Program-made: the position numbers and the translations under genes
Shown: piece by piece, positions 48,704 through 59,913 of the stretch
Position numbering within the stretch: the stretch's first letter is position 1
Layout: the number at the start of each line of letters is the position of its first letter
Notes under the pieces: model-generated
Databases searched by the model: none
What the model was told of the DNA's origin: nothing
What the model saw: the letters and a program-made list of their open reading frames with translations, nothing else
Origin: Euonymus europaeus
Taxonomy: Eukaryota; Streptophyta; Magnoliopsida; Celastrales; Celastraceae
DNA length: 64,000 bases
Assembly: GCA_963580455.1 (NCBI GenBank)
Contig: OY756961.1
Span: forward strand, 7,669,001 to 7,733,000
Direction of reading: 5' to 3'

Positions 48704-50517
48704 TTGTGGAACATTGCAGACGTGGTGTTGTTTACCTTTTTGGAAAGTTAGTTTCCGATGAATAAATTGAGTTACTGTCTTCAATAGAGACATTTGCATA
48801 ATTATGACAAAAGTAAAAAAAAAAACCCGCTAGAGTGAAAACCTGAAAGGGCGCTCTAGGCAAAAATTAGGGACAAAAAAAAAAGAACAAGAAAAAAAAG
48901 CAGCACAAAAAATGGACAAAAATACAAACAATGAAGAAAAATGAAAATGAAAGACGAAAAACAAAGAGGAGAAAAAATGCATGCAATTCAAATTAGAATT
49001 TCAGAAGAACAGTTCAGACATGGACTTGTTGGACTTTGGACAGTGTCATGATTGGTGATCAATTTGATTTGTGGTGATATGGGTGAAGGTACATAATTGG
49101 CTTCTTAGACAAGCACCAAAACTGGGGCAGTTTTTGGTGCGATCATTACATCAAAAGAAGAATTTTGTTGCCAAAAATGAAGGGTTCAGATATAATCTGA
49201 TGCAAATTGGATTTAATCATTGTTAATTGAGGGCACACCAAAACTGGGGCAGTTTTGATGTAATCTTTGAATTGTCACAATTTTCATCTTGGAAAAGCTC
49301 AGTCTATTTCTCATTTCTTTGACATCACCTCTTCTCCTCCAAAATAAGCTTCCTATCGTCACTCATCATTTTCGATTAAATTTTATCGAAGTGTTCATTT
49401 CTTTGACTTTGCTTATCCATTTTCACATCTCATTCATTCTCCAAGAAGTTTTCCATTTCACATGCATAGTCGTATTGTTAAATTCATCATTGACAAAAGT
49501 TTTGACAGAAAGCGTGATAAGTGCATTTGAATATTACTTTTTGTCAGATCATTGATGGATGTTGGTGTCCTACACTGAAAAAGGGATGAGAAAAAACCTC
49601 GTGGTCAAGATATGTATTATTAGCAGAGGAATGATTCGAAGCATAAAAATGAAAATTTGTAATTAAGAAATGTGGGCATATATGATTTTTGAAGAAAATT
49701 GGTCAAAAACAATGAAAAAAAAACAAAACAAAAAAAAAAGAGAAAAATGAAACACTTGAGAGTATTGCATTCATTCCAAGTGAGATATTCATAATTGTGC
49801 AATATATGTCATTGCATGCATCATCGTTGCATGTTGCTTATCATTTGACAGGTTTGTTCAAACAGTACAAATTCAGACAATCTTCATGAATCAGGTATCT
49901 TTTGTATCTTTTGGTCATATTCTTTTTCCTGTCTCTATCGTTTTTCCTCCCCATCTCCATCATGTCTCTTTCCCATCCCTATCATAGCTCAGTCATATGA
50001 CTTTCTTTATTTCTTTCATTTTCTTTCGGCCATCTGTCTCTTCTCATCTCTATCGTGTCTTTATCACCAGCTCAGACACGTATCCCCACATTTCTCATCT
50101 CTCTTCCTTTTTGGCCAAGTTTTGTCTCGTCTGACGGATTTCTTCGCCTTTCCACTAAGTGACATGTTTTCACCGTATCATCCGTGATGTCGACTTTTCA
50201 ACTACTTTGGAAATTTTACATTCATTCTTTATTGTTTTGTCGCTTGTGGTCGAGTTTTTCTCTTCTTCTCGAAGTCACGTGTCTTTACCATATCTATCTT
50301 CTGTATCATCTCATCATCTTGTCTCTTTCAGATTTTCTTTCACTTCCACTGATCGTCGATCACCGTTTTCACTCTGATCTCGTCACTTCATTTTTATTCC
50401 TTCCATTACTGACACGATTACTCACTTTCAGTGATTTTCGTTCATTGTTCCACCTCTTCTTCCACTACATCTCACCTTCATCAAGTGAAAATCCGAACCC
50501 ATCTTTCATCTCATTTA
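48704..50517. other. Inter-ORF region of the large derivative
   Basis: The first half is A-rich with AAACCTGAAAGGGCGCTCTA (about 48839) inside a small inverted repeat, and two copies of ACCAAAACTGGGGCAGTTTT (about 49120 and 49238), itself palindromic. The second half (about 49900-50420) is pyrimidine-rich, like the leader before ORF A. No further gene. Confidence 0.6.
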
Positions 50518-51503
50518 ATGGATGGTACTCTGTCACCCTGCTTACAAGCAATCACGTTGTTTGCTAAAGCGGAAATTATTCCTGAGCGACGATTCGACCT
50601 TCACATTCTTAGAGACGCCAGCGCTCGTTGGGCTGTGAACTACCTCCAGGATCACTCTATGTTATTTTTGGTTAACCCAGATCCTACAGGTAATTTATTA
50701 GTTTACCCTCGTATAGTTCGTGATTTCTACGAGACTCTTGAAATGTTACCACCGAGTACGAGAACCGGACCACATCCGATTTACCAGGTGGAGGTAATTG
50801 GTATAAAACTCCAGTTCACCACAGCAGACATATGCGAGTGTTTAGGGTATCCCCCTTCTTATGATGTAGCTACCGGTTTCGAAGCGGCGGTATCTGTTTC
50901 TAAGAAGGAGATAATTGACAACATGTGTCAAGGACAGAGCGATAAGAAAGTAAACGCTACACGCCGCTCATATTTGCCACCGAAGATGTGGTTACTGGAC
51001 GACGCTCTCCGGTATAATCTTTGCCCCATCGGCCACCACCATCAGAGACAGGTAAGATTCTTCATGCCCTATACTATATGTATCAGGGAGTATGGTTCGA
51101 TATTGGAGAATTCTTTATGACCACTATTCTAAAGACACAGAGCTTCGTGGATAATAGACCAATGAAGGTCGGAAAATTATATTTCCCACGACTCGTTACC
51201 CGACTGGTTTTGAGCAAAGGCATCCGTCCTCCTATAAGCCAAATCTCCCCATTTTATCCAGTAAGCATTGTGCAGAAAAATAACTGGTGGAAAGGCATTA
51301 ACCAAATGACCACTGCTGCCAAGAGGCGAAAAGCATCACAGACAGGAGTTGTATTACTGGGGGAAACATCTCGGTCTGCTACTAGACCACCACCACCTCG
51401 CGGTATTCAAGAAACACCGGCTCATGAGCATCAGCCGGAGGCCAACCGACAAAGGTGGGAGCAATTGTTGAATGTGGTCGCGAATATGGAGAGGCCCAAC
51501 TAA
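50518..51503 (+). pseudogene. Putative plant transposon protein-like ORF B, one frameshift
   Basis: Starting at ATG 50518, the frame reads ITLFAKAEIIPERRFDLHIL, then VYPRIVRDFYETLEMLP and an ICECLGYPPS segment, with the same general layout as ORF A (NPxxxLVYPxxVRxFYxxL style). Near 51045-51060 the frame shifts by one, after which TGKILHALYYMYQGVWFDIG continues the protein in another frame to a stop at 51503. The C-terminus is basic and proline-rich and lacks a recognisable domain. The two ORFs may be diverged duplicates. The single frameshift could be a real disruption or a sequencing error; with only this window I cannot tell. Confidence 0.7.
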
Positions 51504-51620
51504 GAACTCTACAGTGTCAGTTCATGTATTTTCACCCAAGTCCAGCCCATGTCATGGACAAGCCCAGGGATGACTACAGAGCATTTTTATGTCTAAGAAA
51601 AAAATCAATCATCATTTTCA

Positions 51621-52255
51621 GCCAAGCCGGGAATGGCCTTAGTGATCCCGAGCATTTTTCAAAAAAAAAAAAAAAAAAAATCTCTCCAATGATTGGAGCC
51701 AAGCCGGGAATGGCTCTAATGATCCCGAGCATTTTTTTCAAAAAATCCCTCCAATGATTAGCCAAGCCGGGAATGGCTCTAGTGATCTCGTGCATTTTTT
51801 CAAAAAAAAAAATCATCTCCAATGATTAGCCAAGCCGGGAACGGCTCTAGTGATCCCGTGCATTTTTCAAAAAATCATTTCCAATGATTAGCCAAGCCGG
51901 GAATGGCCCTAGTGATCCCGTGCATTTTTCAAAAAAATCATTTTTGGATGATTCGCCAAGCCGGGAATGGCTCTAGTAATCCCGTGCATTTTTCAAAAAA
52001 AAAAAAAATCATTTCCAATAATTAGCCAAGCCAGGAATGGCCCTAGTTATCCTGAACATTTTTCAAAAAATTTCAATGATTCGCCAAGCCGGGAATGGCT
52101 CTAGTGATCCCGTGCATTTTTCAAAAAAACATTTTGGATGATTCGCCAAGCCGGGAATGGCCCTAGTGATCCCGAGCATTTTTCAAAAAGAAAAAAAAAT
52201 CATTTTCAATGATTAGCCAAGCCGGGAATGGCTGTAGTGATCCCGTGCATTTTCG
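51621..52255. repeat. Ten-copy tandem repeat, ~58-77 bp units
   Basis: GCCAAGCCGGGAATGGC starts units at 51621, 51698, 51761, 51829, 51891, 51955, 52025, 52083, 52145 and 52216. Each unit continues with CTAGTGATCCCGTGCATTTT and an A-rich tail of variable length, which accounts for the period variation. It lies between ORF B and the 3' LTR. Confidence 0.95.
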
Positions 52256-52314
52256 AGAAATTGGACTAAAAATATGTTTACTACTCCTTTGCGCGCCATT
52301 ACTATGTAAAGGTC

Positions 52315-52331
52315 ACGCAAAGGAGGGCAGC
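52315..52331 (+). promoter_or_regulatory. Candidate polypurine tract
   Basis: CGCAAAGGAGGGCAGC lies directly before the 3' LTR, in the position where plus-strand DNA synthesis is primed. Confidence 0.6.
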
Positions 52332-54629
52332 TGTAGTACCCCATTTTTGTCCGGAAAATTCTGTTTTAAAATTAATAATAAAAAAATTGAAACAAAAAAA
52401 TTGAAAAAAAAGAAGACAAAAGATATTCCCCAACCTATCCAAGTAGGCCCAAATACTAATCCAATTACTACCCAAACCCAGCCCATTTAACTCACCAAAA
52501 GCCAAAACTCAAACTAACCTACCCAAGCACCAAATAACAAACCTAAGCCTGGCCCAAACCCTACATCTAACTTACCTTACCCAAACCCTAAATCCACCTA
52601 AAGAAAAAAGGTGAGGGAGGCGGCACAAGAGGCTAAAGGAGTAATCGGTGGAGAAAGAGAAAAAAAAAGGCGCCCGGGAATATTGAAAAGGGAGAGAGAA
52701 GGAGCTGGAATTCAAGGCTAGATCCAGGAAAATGGAAGAAAGGGGGATTTGGGTTGACAATAGGAAGCCGGATTTGTTGATTTTGGAAGTTGTTTAGTTC
52801 GGGTTTGTTTGCTATAAGAGGGGGAGAGTGGATTTGATTTGGAGGGAGGCTGCACCAGTTTTTCTGGACGGAACGATCGGGGAATGATCTGTCGTCCGAT
52901 TGAAGTGAAATTTGGACAGTAGCTTCACAACACTTGGAGCTTTATTCTGATCGGTGCGATTGCCATTTGAAGTTGTATATCTACCCCAGCTTCTGATAGA
53001 AAGTGACTGCAATTCTGGGGAGAAGAGACACTGCGCACAGGTTTTGCAATCAACGATCGGAAACCGATCCGTGGTCCGATCGAAGTGAAATTTGGACAGT
53101 AGCTTCACAACACTTGGAGCTTTATTCTGATCGGTGCGATTTCCATTTGAAGGTGTCTATCTACCCCAGCTTCTGATAGAAAGTGACTGCAATTCTGGGG
53201 AGAAGAGACACTGCGCACAGGTTTTGCAATCAACGATCGGAAACCGATCCGTGGTCCGATAAAAGTGAAATTTGGATAGATGCTTCGTAACACCTGAAAC
53301 TTTATTCTGAACGGTCCGATTGTCGTTCGAGAAGGTAAGGAAGCACGACAGAGGAACGCAAATTCAGAGACTTTGAAGAAAAGAAAGATCCAAGAAACCA
53401 AGTTAGTTTTGATTTTCAATTTAAATCTTTTTTTGTCATTTCCCTCTGTTGTTTCTTGTTGGTTTGGATCTGGTTTTCGCTTGTTTTGCTGTGTTGCTGC
53501 TCTGTTTTTTCTGTTTGCAGGCATGTCGTTGGACGGAAGGGATGGCAGTCTCCGGTTGATGTTGCTGGTACGGATTGCCAGTGGAGAAGGAAGAAGCACA
53601 GTAACGGGCTGGGCCTGGATCTGTTTTGGGCCTGTGTTTAGATGGTTATGGGTTTCGGTTTCTGTGAACGGGCTTATTGTTTGTTTTTGGGTCGGGTTTG
53701 TCTTGTTTGATTTGTGTTGCTGTTTTGTATATGCATTTGGGCTTTTGTGTTTTGTTTGAGCTTTTGTGTTTTGTTGTTTTTAAAGTTTTAATTTTAAAAT
53801 TGTATTGGGCTTTAGGCTATGGGTTGGATTGATATGGAATTTTTTTTTACTAAAAGGGCCGGGCTTACAAACTTAATGGGTCAAAACAAAAATAGCTAAA
53901 TGGGCTGGTTATGATTGGATCAATATCAGGTTTTGAAATTTTAAAGGATTGGGCCAAGGTTGCATATAATATTTGGGCTTTGATTTTTTTTATAAAAAAA
54001 TGCTTTATTCATGATTTATTGTACATAAATGATTGATTAATTGATCCGACGATGGAACTAATCGAGTGGCATTGGATGTTCTCGATCGGATTCTTGAGGA
54101 AATTTTTAGGGAATTCCTAACCATTGGATGGATAGGAGTTCTTATTTTTATTTTTCAGCATTTATATTATATATTTTATGTGTGTATAAAAATTATATCG
54201 AAAGTCTTAACCGACGATGGAATTAATTTGAAGAATGCATTGGATGCACCTTCAGACAAAATTCTTGAGGTGAGAGTGTTTCGTAGACATTTGACCATTG
54301 GATGGAAGAGTCCCATGAACCTTAGTATTAGACTCTCAATATAGTTTTTATATTATGTCTAATTATCGTATCTCATGTATATATTTTTGTTAAAATATCA
54401 CATTTGATTTTCTTAATCATTTAATGGGATAATAAAAATTAAATTGGCAACTGTTTTTTTAAAACAGACGTTGTGGGGTGCCTCACACCTTCCCCATACG
54501 TAACAAACTCGCTTACCCATTTTTCTGGATTTTCGCAGACCAAATTATTTTAATTGGTGACCAATTGCACCTATTACAATTGGTGGCGACTCTCTTTTAA
54601 AATTTCCTTTCGCAAAACCGGTTGCGACA
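52332..54629 (+). repeat. 3' LTR of the large derivative (2,298 bp)
   Basis: Begins TGTAGTACC and ends GCGACA. It is about 181 bp longer than the 5' LTR because of one extra 180-bp unit (52901-53260). Confidence 0.93.
52901..53330. repeat. 180-bp repeat expanded in the 3' LTR
   Basis: Units with GAAGTGAAATTTGGACAGTA start at 52901 and 53081, with a third, partial unit from 53261 (GATAAAAGTGAAATTTGGAT). The 5' LTR has only one complete unit plus the partial one. Confidence 0.9.
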
Positions 54630-54639
54630 CTATGGAAGA

Positions 54640-55790
54640 CTTTCTTATACTTGATGGTTTCTTAATTTAATACAATTACCTATGTATTCTTAGAACTTCT
54701 CTTCGAGAGAAGCTAATTCGTGAGCTGTATTCTGGAGGATTGGGTGGACATTTGGGAAGAGATAAGACCATTAGTAATCTTGAGGAGCGATACTTTTGGC
54801 CTCAGCTCAATAGAGACACTAGTAAGTTTGTGCGCAGGTGCTCCATTTGTCAAACTCAGAAAGGACATGGTCAAACTACGAGTCTCTACAAGCCCCTTTC
54901 GGTCCTTCACCAGGCTTGGGAAGACTTGACGATGGACTTCATTTTGGGTTTGCCACCAACGGGGCAGCGACTCAATATTTGTTGTGGTGGATCGATTCTA
55001 AAAAATGGCACTCTTTCTTCCTTGTCGCAATACCAATGATGCTTCGCACATTGCTAAATTATTTTTTCGTGAAGCGGTTCAGCTCCATGGTGTTCCTTGT
55101 TCTATCACCTCTGACCGGGATTGAAAGTTCTTGTCACATCTTTGGGCCACCTAGTGGAATAAATTTGGCACTGAGCTACGTTTTAGTTCCACCGCACATC
55201 AGTAGACTGACGGCTGAACCAAAGTAGTTAACCGCACTCTCGGAAACTTACTTCATTGTATCTGTGACGCTAGCAACGCCATTGAGACATGGCCTTTGCT
55301 CAGGCCGAATTTGCCTGTAACAGTGCCACCCATCGCTCTACTGGTATGACTCCTTTTGTTGTTGTGTATCGGCATGCACTTGCTCAGCCTGTCGATCTAG
55401 TGCACCTTTCTTCTTCAGCTCAAACTAACATTGCTGTTGAGAAAATGGCAACTACACATCTGGATGCTATTACCCATGTTAAAAATTATTTGGAGTCCTC
55501 CAATCAACAGTATAAGGCGACAGTAGACTCTCATCATCGCTTAAAGATTTTCAAGGAGGGCTACTTGTTGATAGTGTACCTATGGCGTGAACGTGGAGGA
55601 CATAAGAAGAAACTCGACTAGCGGAGTATGGGCCGTTTCGTGTTCAACACAAGGTCAATGATAATTCCTATGTGCTCGATCTTTTTACTTACATTCAAAT
55701 CTTCAAGACCTTTAATCTTGTTGATCTTCATGCGTACGTTGATAGTAAACAACCTCTTTATCCTGACCCAAACTCTTAGAGGAATTGTTC
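54640..55790 (+). pseudogene. gypsy integrase, second half of the interrupted pol
   Basis: Integrase joins the retrotransposon DNA to the chromosome. The zinc-binding segment reads [24 protein letters not shown] (split as LREKLIREL and [10 protein letters not shown], about 54700) and [11 protein letters not shown] (about 54841), with one expected His of the HHCC set changed to Tyr. The core shows MDFILGLPP (about 54935) and later, in shifted frames, [12 protein letters not shown] and TELRFSSTAH. The region AFAQAEFACNSATHRSTGMTPF (split, about 55291-55350) is open to 55621. Several stops and frameshifts make it inactive. No chromodomain was seen. Confidence 0.88.
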
Positions 55791-55805
55791 TATAGTGGAA
55801 AGGAA

Positions 55806-56203
55806 TGATGAGCTATCAGAGATTGAAGAAAAGATCATTCAGCAGCTCCAGTAGCGAGGGAAATAGAAGACCCGTGGTTGACAGAAGACATGTTATTAAG
55901 TTATATTTTTGTAATCGAGTTTAAGGTTAATGTGATGTAATTGTTCAAGTATTGGTGCTGGGTGTCCTATTTTACCCATTTCTCGTTAGGGTTTGTCATT
56001 GTTTCAAGAGGTTGGCATATATAATAGGCCTCTGTAGTTAAGTTTGTCGACAGCTTATGAATGAAAATAAACTTTGCTTTTCTAGCATTTACTCAGGATT
56101 TCCTCTTGTGTATTTAAGTCACCCGTTTGAATGATATTCGAGCAAACACCTGTTCGTGTGTCTACGAACTTGAATATTAATTTGCCACATCAGTCTTGTG
56201 TCA
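55806..56203 (+). repeat. 3' LTR of the gypsy element
   Basis: Starts TGATGAGC and ends TGTGTCA. It aligns with 40764-41155 over its whole length and is followed by the TSD ATTTT (56204-56208). Confidence 0.85.
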
Positions 56204-56208
56204 ATTTT

Positions 56209-57183
56209 GAGGGGGGAATGAGGTAAGACAAGGATCGATAAAAATAACCCATTCTCTCGTTTGGTTGAGTTTAGAAGGAAAAATCCTGAACTCATCCCAC
56301 TCTCATTTTCTTTTTATTGAGATTAACAAAACTAATAAAAAAGGTAATATTAGTTCATCTCCTCAAGAGAGAATGAGTTTTGATGTTTAAAAGACTATTT
56401 TACCCAATGGATGATATAAATAAACCCAATCTACTGTCAACCCTCCCCTATAGATGTCTTGTCCTAGCATGCATGTGAATCCCTAATAATAAACATGTAA
56501 TAACATTGTAAAGACGGGAAGAGAGATAGGAAGAGAGGTAATGTCACGAGTCACGATAGCATAGTAAGGGATGATGCCTGTCCAGCTGGCCAACCCTCCC
56601 CTATAGATGTCTTGTCCTAAAAGGCATGTGACAGGCGTGCATTAACACCACTCATGCAAGATGTGTACGGTTTTGCTTTATATATCTATCTCATGTGACA
56701 GGCGTGTGTTAACACCACTCCTGCAAGATGCGTACGATTTTGCTTTATATATCTATCTCTCTTTAAAAAAAGAAAAATGGAAACAATTGCCTCTCTTTCT
56801 TTTTTTGCTTATTTTGGTAAAATCCACAATGAAGAATATATACAACCAAACTTGGGTTCAAATGGAAAGAAAAGTTAGAAAAGGGCCGTTAGAAAATTTG
56901 TGGAGGAAAAATCAGAAACGTGAGAGTAAAAACAAAAAGTCTTTTACTTTTATTTTTGAATTTTGTCTTTTATTTTTTTGCCTTGTAATTTACAAGGCAA
57001 AAAAATAATTTGTAAGCTATTGTGGAAAATTTGACAAGTTCTACTTAAATTTTTAATTTTTTGATTTGTAAAATTATTTAATTAAATATAAAATCTTATT
57101 ACAAAACAAATATTAAAAATAAACAATAAATATTAAAAATATTTCTTACCTGAAAATTGTAGAAATTTTATTACTACATAAAT
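56209..57183. other. No gene; tandem repeats
   Basis: CCTCCCCTATAGATGTCTTG occurs at about 56440 and 56594, and a 67-bp unit (CATGTGACAGGCGTG…) is duplicated at 56625-56758. The open frame 56661-57008 crosses these repeats and has no recognised domain. Confidence 0.5.
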
Positions 57184-59726
57184 TTAATCAAGCACATTAT
57201 CAAAATTATCGGAAGGAAACATAGACCGCACTGACTGTATATAAGCATCAAAGCGCTCCGCATACGGAGTAGCCCATGTAGCTGCACAATCATACTTATA
57301 GTGAACCCACCCAGGATATATGGGAGGCATTGGATAATCTCCCGTCAAACTAACTTGGACATAATGGTTACCATTTACGTGTCCTATTGCGATAGCAATG
57401 TGCTGGAATGGTGGCGGGGGGGTGGTACGAAGTGGTAGATATGTCATACTCTGTGTAGGATGAAGAACATGTAATATCACATTATATGTGGAAGCAATCA
57501 ACAGACCCATGTTAAGCATTGTCATCCAGTGTTGGAACGGTGCTTCGACATCATTTTGAAAGAAGTTCAGTGAGTTTCTAACAACACACGCTCTCTCATA
57601 ACCGCCAAGTATTTCAACATATTGTCCCCAAAATGTGTCCATCTATGCTATCAAGTTATATCGAACATTGGGTCATTCATCCTCTTGATGACCAAGAGAC
57701 ATAGCTATCGACCGAAATCCGCAATTTCCATCTGCTCTGACATCTTGTACGTCCCTAATATATGGATGCAGTATAGCCGGGAATTGATCAATATACAATC
57801 GTGAAGAGTTTTTTTCTTTCTCTGTCTCGAACTTTCTTGTGTCGAGAGAGACTGAGTACTGTAAATAGAGGAGCAATTGTGTCTCAGTTGTCCATTAGAG
57901 TTCAAAAAATCCTGCTCAAAGATCATTGAATTGGGGCGTAGGGATGCGGAGCTGTGTCTGTGAGGTTTCGGACGCTGAACAAATTCACTCTGATCATCAA
58001 CACGTGCAGCTGGATTTTTTTTGGTGGTGGTGGGTACCTTTTTCTTTGTGGAGGGGCGCCCTCTAGTGTTGGTCTTCAAAGCCGGTTCACGAAGAGAAGT
58101 GCTAGAAGGTCTGAATATCTCCCTCAACTTTCTTAGCCAACTGACTTTAATATGTCTTGTCTTAAGCTTGAACTGTTCTGTGAACATTTCTCCAAAATTG
58201 ATCAATGGCATCAAGCGGTATAGTGTGACCTTCGCTCACGTACATGGCTAATTCGTGAGCACACGGTAGTCCATAGCTCCTACGAATTTGACATCTGCAT
58301 CTTTAAGCAACCTCTCCAGCATCTTTTGACCGCTCAAACTCCGTCCAAATGAGATCTAATGCCTCGATTGAAACAAAACCACGTAAATCCTGAAAGTAAT
58401 GTATGTTGAATCGGTGTGGGACTATGGTTCTGCTTCTCTCAATGCTTGCTTTGATAGTTGTGTCCTGCGATTGTATAATCTGATGAATCCATCTGATGGA
58501 TCTATCCAAGTCTGACTGTGATGAGCATAAATATCTTTTCAGCTTAGCATGTTGGCTCTTTACCCTATTAGTCGTGTGGTTTCCAAAATGCAGATATCTA
58601 TCAGTCCAGGCGGACACACACATCTCTTTATACGGTGTCAACCATACATCTTTCAGATATTGTAACACTCTTGGAAACTTCTGTAATAGTACTTCAAGGC
58701 GTTCCATATTATTGACGTATGCGCTTTCATTTTCAGATTCGAGAACTGTACTCCACATGCGGTAGAATGCATTCCAGGCTCTATTGTCTTGTATTGATGG
58801 CCTGCAATTCATTAAGATACATTGATAGATGTGCCATCTACAGAGTAGTTTTGAAGCGTCAGGAAATATCTGAGCACATGCTTTCATTAATCCGAGCTCT
58901 CTATCTGTAACTATAACTCGGGTGCCAGTACATTCATTTGTTGCAGATCGCAAACATTCCAAAGCCCAGGTATAACTGGCCGTATTTTCTGAATTCAAAT
59001 ATGCGAACGCTATGCAAAATGTTAGACTAGTTGAAGTCACACCAACAATTTCAAGGAGAGGCAACCCATACCTATTGGTCTGATATGTAGCATCCATCAA
59101 TAAAACGTGTGGAAATGCACGCACTTGCACTAGCGAGCCAGGATGTGCGAAGAATAAATCTTCCAGCTCATTGGTTGTAGGGTTAGCCCTGAAATCAAAA
59201 AAGTATCCATGAACATTGAGGAATGTTAACACATTCTGTATCTGTGATTGGCCCAATTTCGCAGCGGTGGTGTACTTTTTGCGAGCACTGTATATGGTTC
59301 TGATCGTTGAAACGTTGTTCGGATCTCACTTTTTCAACTCCGTCAAAATGTCACGTGACTTGGCATTTTGCTCAGACATGTCAGCCATAACTTGAATTTC
59401 AGATTTAGAAAGTCTACCGGGGTATGGATGTCCCTCCATATATGTTGCAGGAGCATGATTATGCTCTGCACACACCACTTCCAACATCCAATTATCGTCT
59501 AGCTTGTTCCTCCCTTTCAGTTTGAACGGATAATCCATTTTTTTGTGCTGATATGCTTCGTTGAGGGCTTCTTGCTTTGATAATTGCCACCGCGATCACA
59601 TTTAAATTGTAATATGGATTTTTTAGCGAAACCACCAATATCGGATCTACTAATGATGATGATATATCCCAATTTGTATCTGGTTTGTTGAATCCAATCG
59701 ATCAACGATTGACGTGATGTGAACAC
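57184..59726 (-). pseudogene. MULE transposase with SWIM and C-terminal OTU protease segments
   Basis: Reading on the minus strand. At 59726-59326 there is a FAR1-like DNA-binding region (QFKCDRGGNYQ…WMLEVVCAEHNH). At 59256-58303 lies the MULE domain with LLMDATYQTNRYGLPLLEIV and IVTDRELGLMKA, the two Asp of the DDE core, and CRWHI. The motif usually NRAESxHxxLK reads NRVKSQHAKLK, so the likely catalytic Glu is Lys. A TAA (58300-58302) comes before a SWIM finger with CxC…CxH (CRCQIRRSYGLPCAHEL, ligands intact). After a frameshift near 58190 and a TRGRPS linker comes an OTU-like segment: DGNCGFRSI (Cys, about 57735-57709) and GNHYVQV (His, about 57375). Stops also occur at about 59324, 57672 and 57643. 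The fusion may be older than the decay. No TIRs were found. Confidence 0.87.
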
Positions 59727-59862
59727 ATGAGAATGTATTAGTTTTTATTATTTTGTGGTGTATAATAATAAACTTATATGAATTAGTATAGGATTAATTT
59801 ATACAAATTTACAAATATTCATTCAACCTAACAAAATAACTCATTTGACTTAAATTTTATAC

Positions 59863-59913
59863 CATATCGGTTTCAAATTCACAGTCATCATTGACTTCGA
59901 TGTGCTCCGTCAT
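59863..59913 (-). pseudogene. Candidate first exon of the MULE-OTU gene
   Basis: Minus-strand ATG at 59913 begins a 17-codon segment (MTEHIEVNDDCEFETDM) followed by GT at a GTATAA donor-like site. It lies just upstream of the transposase, in the right orientation. The acceptor next to the main exon is not canonical, so the link is unproven. Confidence 0.3.

Larger units (their letters stand above)
43262..54629 (+). mobile_element. Large LTR retrotransposon derivative without pol
   Basis: Flanking LTRs of 2.1 and 2.3 kb begin TGTAGTACCCCATTTTTG and end …GGTTGCGACA, with perfect 5-bp target duplication CTATG (43257-43261 and 54630-54634). The reading frame of the interrupted gypsy pol is continuous if the insert and one TSD are removed. 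The 7-kb interior has a primer-binding site, two ORFs related to the 'putative plant transposon protein' family, a ten-copy tandem repeat and a purine tract. No protease, RT, RNase H or integrase was found, so it depends on proteins made elsewhere. LTR size and PBS resemble Ogre/Tat lineage elements. Confidence 0.93.
40764..56203 (+). mobile_element. Ty3/gypsy retrotransposon, interrupted by an 11.4-kb insertion
   Basis: Two similar LTRs (40764-41155 and 55806-56203) bracket gag, RT/RNase H and integrase sequences in gypsy order. The 5-bp ATTTT lies on both sides (40759-40763 and 56204-56208). A primer-binding site follows the 5' LTR and a purine run (GGAAAGGA) precedes the 3' LTR. The insertion at 43262-54629 splits pol between RNase H and integrase. 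Without it and one TSD copy the element would be about 4.1 kb. This is short for gypsy, reflecting deletion of protease and part of RT. Confidence 0.92.

Noticed and set aside
51045..51060. Intron instead of frameshift in ORF B (CAGGTAAG present)
   Set aside because: Protein-like sequence continues immediately in the other frame with no gap, which fits a 1-base indel better than an intron.
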